DNA of 6,182 nucleotides from Candidatus Delongbacteria bacterium (lineage in GTDB: Bacteria > Delongbacteria > UBA4055): positions 1 to 6,182 of the forward strand of contig JAQICF010000083.1 in the NCBI GenBank assembly GCA_027858795.1, read 5' to 3'. Below, piece after piece: positions 5,778-6,182 of the stretch. The first letter of the stretch is position 1. Each line of letters begins with the position of its first letter. Under the pieces are notes generated by a model that made no database searches, was not told the origin of the DNA, and worked only from the letters and a program-made list of their open reading frames with translations. The position numbers and the translations under genes are program-made.

Positions 5778-5795
5778 TGTGGATAATATTCCACA
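5778..5795. promoter_or_regulatory. Repressor operator-like site, distal copy
   Basis: TGTGGA (5778-5783) and TCCACA (5790-5795) form a perfect six-base inverted repeat around TAATAT. A near-copy lies 40 bp away at 5738. Paired palindromes of this size upstream of an Xre gene are the usual layout of a phage operator. Confidence 0.7.
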
Positions 5796-5812
5796 TTCCG
5801 AAAACTGTTAGG

Positions 5813-5862
5813 CGAGAGTTCTCGACTGGCTCAGACCTAATGGTTTCGCTATTTTCAGTCGA
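5813..5862. repeat. Stem-loop region between operators and tRNA
   Basis: TCGACTG (5822-5828) and CAGTCGA (5856-5862) form a perfect 7-bp inverted repeat around a 27-base loop. A competing small hairpin CGAGA-GT-TCTCG lies at 5813-5824. The segment 5796-5900 has no gene I can support. It could be a structured leader or small RNA, a terminator-like barrier, or an integrase/att arm region. I cannot choose between these from the sequence. Confidence 0.5.
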
Positions 5863-5900
5863 ATATGAGTGCTCTTGCTATCTTATTTAATTTAAAAAGA

Positions 5901-5950
5901 TGGTGGAGGGGGACGGTTTCGAACCGCCGAACCCGATGGGAGCAGATTTA
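5901..5950. other. Candidate prophage attachment site (att) at the tRNA-Tyr 3' end
   Basis: Tyrosine integrases often use the 3' half of a tRNA gene (anticodon loop to CCA) as the core. Here the tRNA 3' end points into the prophage, and the integrase and repressor lie next to it, with host sequence on the far side. The gene is intact, as expected if the phage core restores it. The matching copy should be at the other prophage end, outside the window, so the exact core cannot be defined. Confidence 0.5.
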
Positions 5951-5985
5951 CAGTCTGCCGCGTTTAGCCTCTTCGCTACCCCTCC
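5901..5985 (-). tRNA. tRNA-Tyr (anticodon GTA)
   Basis: Read on the minus strand, this is an 85-base class II tRNA. The 7-bp acceptor stem is GGAGGGG/CCCCTCC, with an A discriminator and encoded CCA at 5903-5901. The anticodon stem-loop is CAGA-CTGTAAA-TCTG with GTA at 5951-5949. A long variable arm (CCC/GGG) and a T arm (GGCGG-TTCGAAA-CCGTC) follow. It decodes UAU/UAC. The long variable arm and GTA anticodon together identify bacterial tRNA-Tyr. It lies downstream of a host gene terminator with its own promoter, and its 3' end abuts the prophage. Confidence 0.97.
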
Positions 5986-6003
5986 ATATTTTTACGCTAT
6001 TAT

Positions 6004-6032
6004 ATTATAACAAAACAAAAATTAAAAAGCAA
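6004..6032 (-). promoter_or_regulatory. tRNA-Tyr promoter
   Basis: On the minus strand TTGCTT (6027-6032) and TATAAT (6004-6009) are separated by exactly 17 bp. This puts the transcription start about ten bases before the tRNA 5' end at 5985. A second TATAAT overlaps at 5999-6004 but has poorer spacing. Confidence 0.75.
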
Positions 6033-6050
6033 GATAAAATACCCTTAATT

Positions 6051-6072
6051 TACTATTTTTTATAAAATAGTA
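6051..6072. repeat. AT-rich inverted repeat upstream of tRNA promoter
   Basis: TACTATTTT (6051-6059) and AAAATAGTA (6064-6072) form a perfect 9-bp stem with a TTAT loop, lying between the host gene terminator and the tRNA promoter. It may be a weak second terminator or chance in very AT-rich DNA. Confidence 0.4.
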
Positions 6073-6095
6073 TTTAACCTTTATAAAATAAAAAG

Positions 6096-6120
6096 AAACT
6101 AGGTCAAAAAGACCTAGTTT
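6096..6120 (-). terminator. Terminator of the host gene
   Basis: AAACTAGGTC (6096-6105) and GACCTAGTTT (6111-6120) form a perfect 10-bp stem with an AAAAA loop in this strand. On the minus strand it is followed by a CTTTTTATTTT tract. The TAG stop of the minus-strand gene lies inside the stem. Confidence 0.88.
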
Positions 6121-6182
6121 GATTGATTCATAATCAACGGTATCAACATTTCATCTTTTGTTAAACCAGCATGTGTGGCTTT
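6114..6182 (-). CDS. C-terminal fragment of a host protein, possibly alkaline phosphatase superfamily
   Basis: The minus-strand frame enters at the window edge and runs 22 codons to TAG (6116-6114), immediately at a strong terminator, so it is a real gene end. The residues THAGLTKDEMLIPLIM resemble the conserved C-terminal end of alkaline-phosphatase/nucleotide-pyrophosphatase superfamily proteins, where a HGGL..EM.VPL stretch carries a metal-binding histidine. With so few residues the family call is tentative. The gene lies outside the prophage and marks the host side of the insertion. Confidence 0.5.
   Translation of the reverse strand, partial: KATHAGLTKDEMLIPLIMNQSN

Noticed and set aside
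5822..5862. Inverted repeat as an intrinsic terminator
   Set aside because: The loop is 27 bases and no T run follows on either strand.
5865..6065. Plus-strand open frame of 66 codons
   Set aside because: It runs antisense through the complete tRNA-Tyr gene and its promoter and has no convincing ribosome site.

Overview
The window holds the right-hand part of an integrated filamentous-phage-like (inovirus/plectrovirus type, Tubulavirales-like) prophage and the host tRNA-Tyr locus it abuts. The DNA is strongly AT-rich. Tryptophan is written only as TGG, TAA/TAG/TGA all look like stops, Shine-Dalgarno sites are of the AAGGAG type, and the tRNA encodes its own CCA. This fits a low-GC, standard-code Gram-positive or wall-less relative (Bacilli, or an Acholeplasma/Izemoplasma-like lineage). 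It argues against a TGA=Trp mollicute such as Spiroplasma. No secretin (pIV) gene is visible in the window and the surface proteins carry no LPXTG sorting signal, which suits a single-membrane host.

Positions 1-4125 are a tightly packed plus-strand morphogenesis operon. It contains the C-terminal part of a membrane-anchored surface protein (1-561), a 621-residue secreted and C-terminally anchored protein in the pIII (adsorption/entry) position (561-2426), a small two-helix membrane protein in the pVI position (2428-2646), a Zot/pI-type P-loop assembly ATPase (2643-3614), and a membrane-anchored coiled-coil protein ending in a Rho_N/SAP-like domain (3625-4125). Neighbouring genes overlap or are separated by 1 to 10 bases, so they are almost certainly co-transcribed from a promoter left of the window. 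The order pIII-like, pVI-like, pI-like is that of Ff-type phages.

Positions 4126-4412 are gene-free. They contain repeated CGTTTTC words, a 36-bp near-perfect palindrome with a (TA)10 core, a strong intrinsic terminator and a probable integrase promoter. By position this resembles a filamentous-phage intergenic region (replication origin or packaging signal). A tyrosine recombinase follows (start 4413, to 5285) and ends at a bidirectional terminator.

On the minus strand, a lysogeny unit reads leftward from about 5740: an Xre-type repressor (5699-5496), then a 58-residue single-pass membrane protein (5478-5302). The small protein carries a recognisable copy of the membrane-proximal motif of the pIII-like protein and is the most interesting item here. 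Upstream of the repressor are two 18-bp operator-like palindromes 40 bp apart, followed by a stem-loop region. The prophage end is inferred at the 3' end of the tRNA-Tyr(GTA) gene (5901-5985, minus), a standard attachment target. Beyond it lie the tRNA promoter and the last 22 codons of a host gene, possibly of the alkaline phosphatase superfamily, with its terminator. The left half of the prophage (replication protein, major coat protein, other att site) is expected outside the window.
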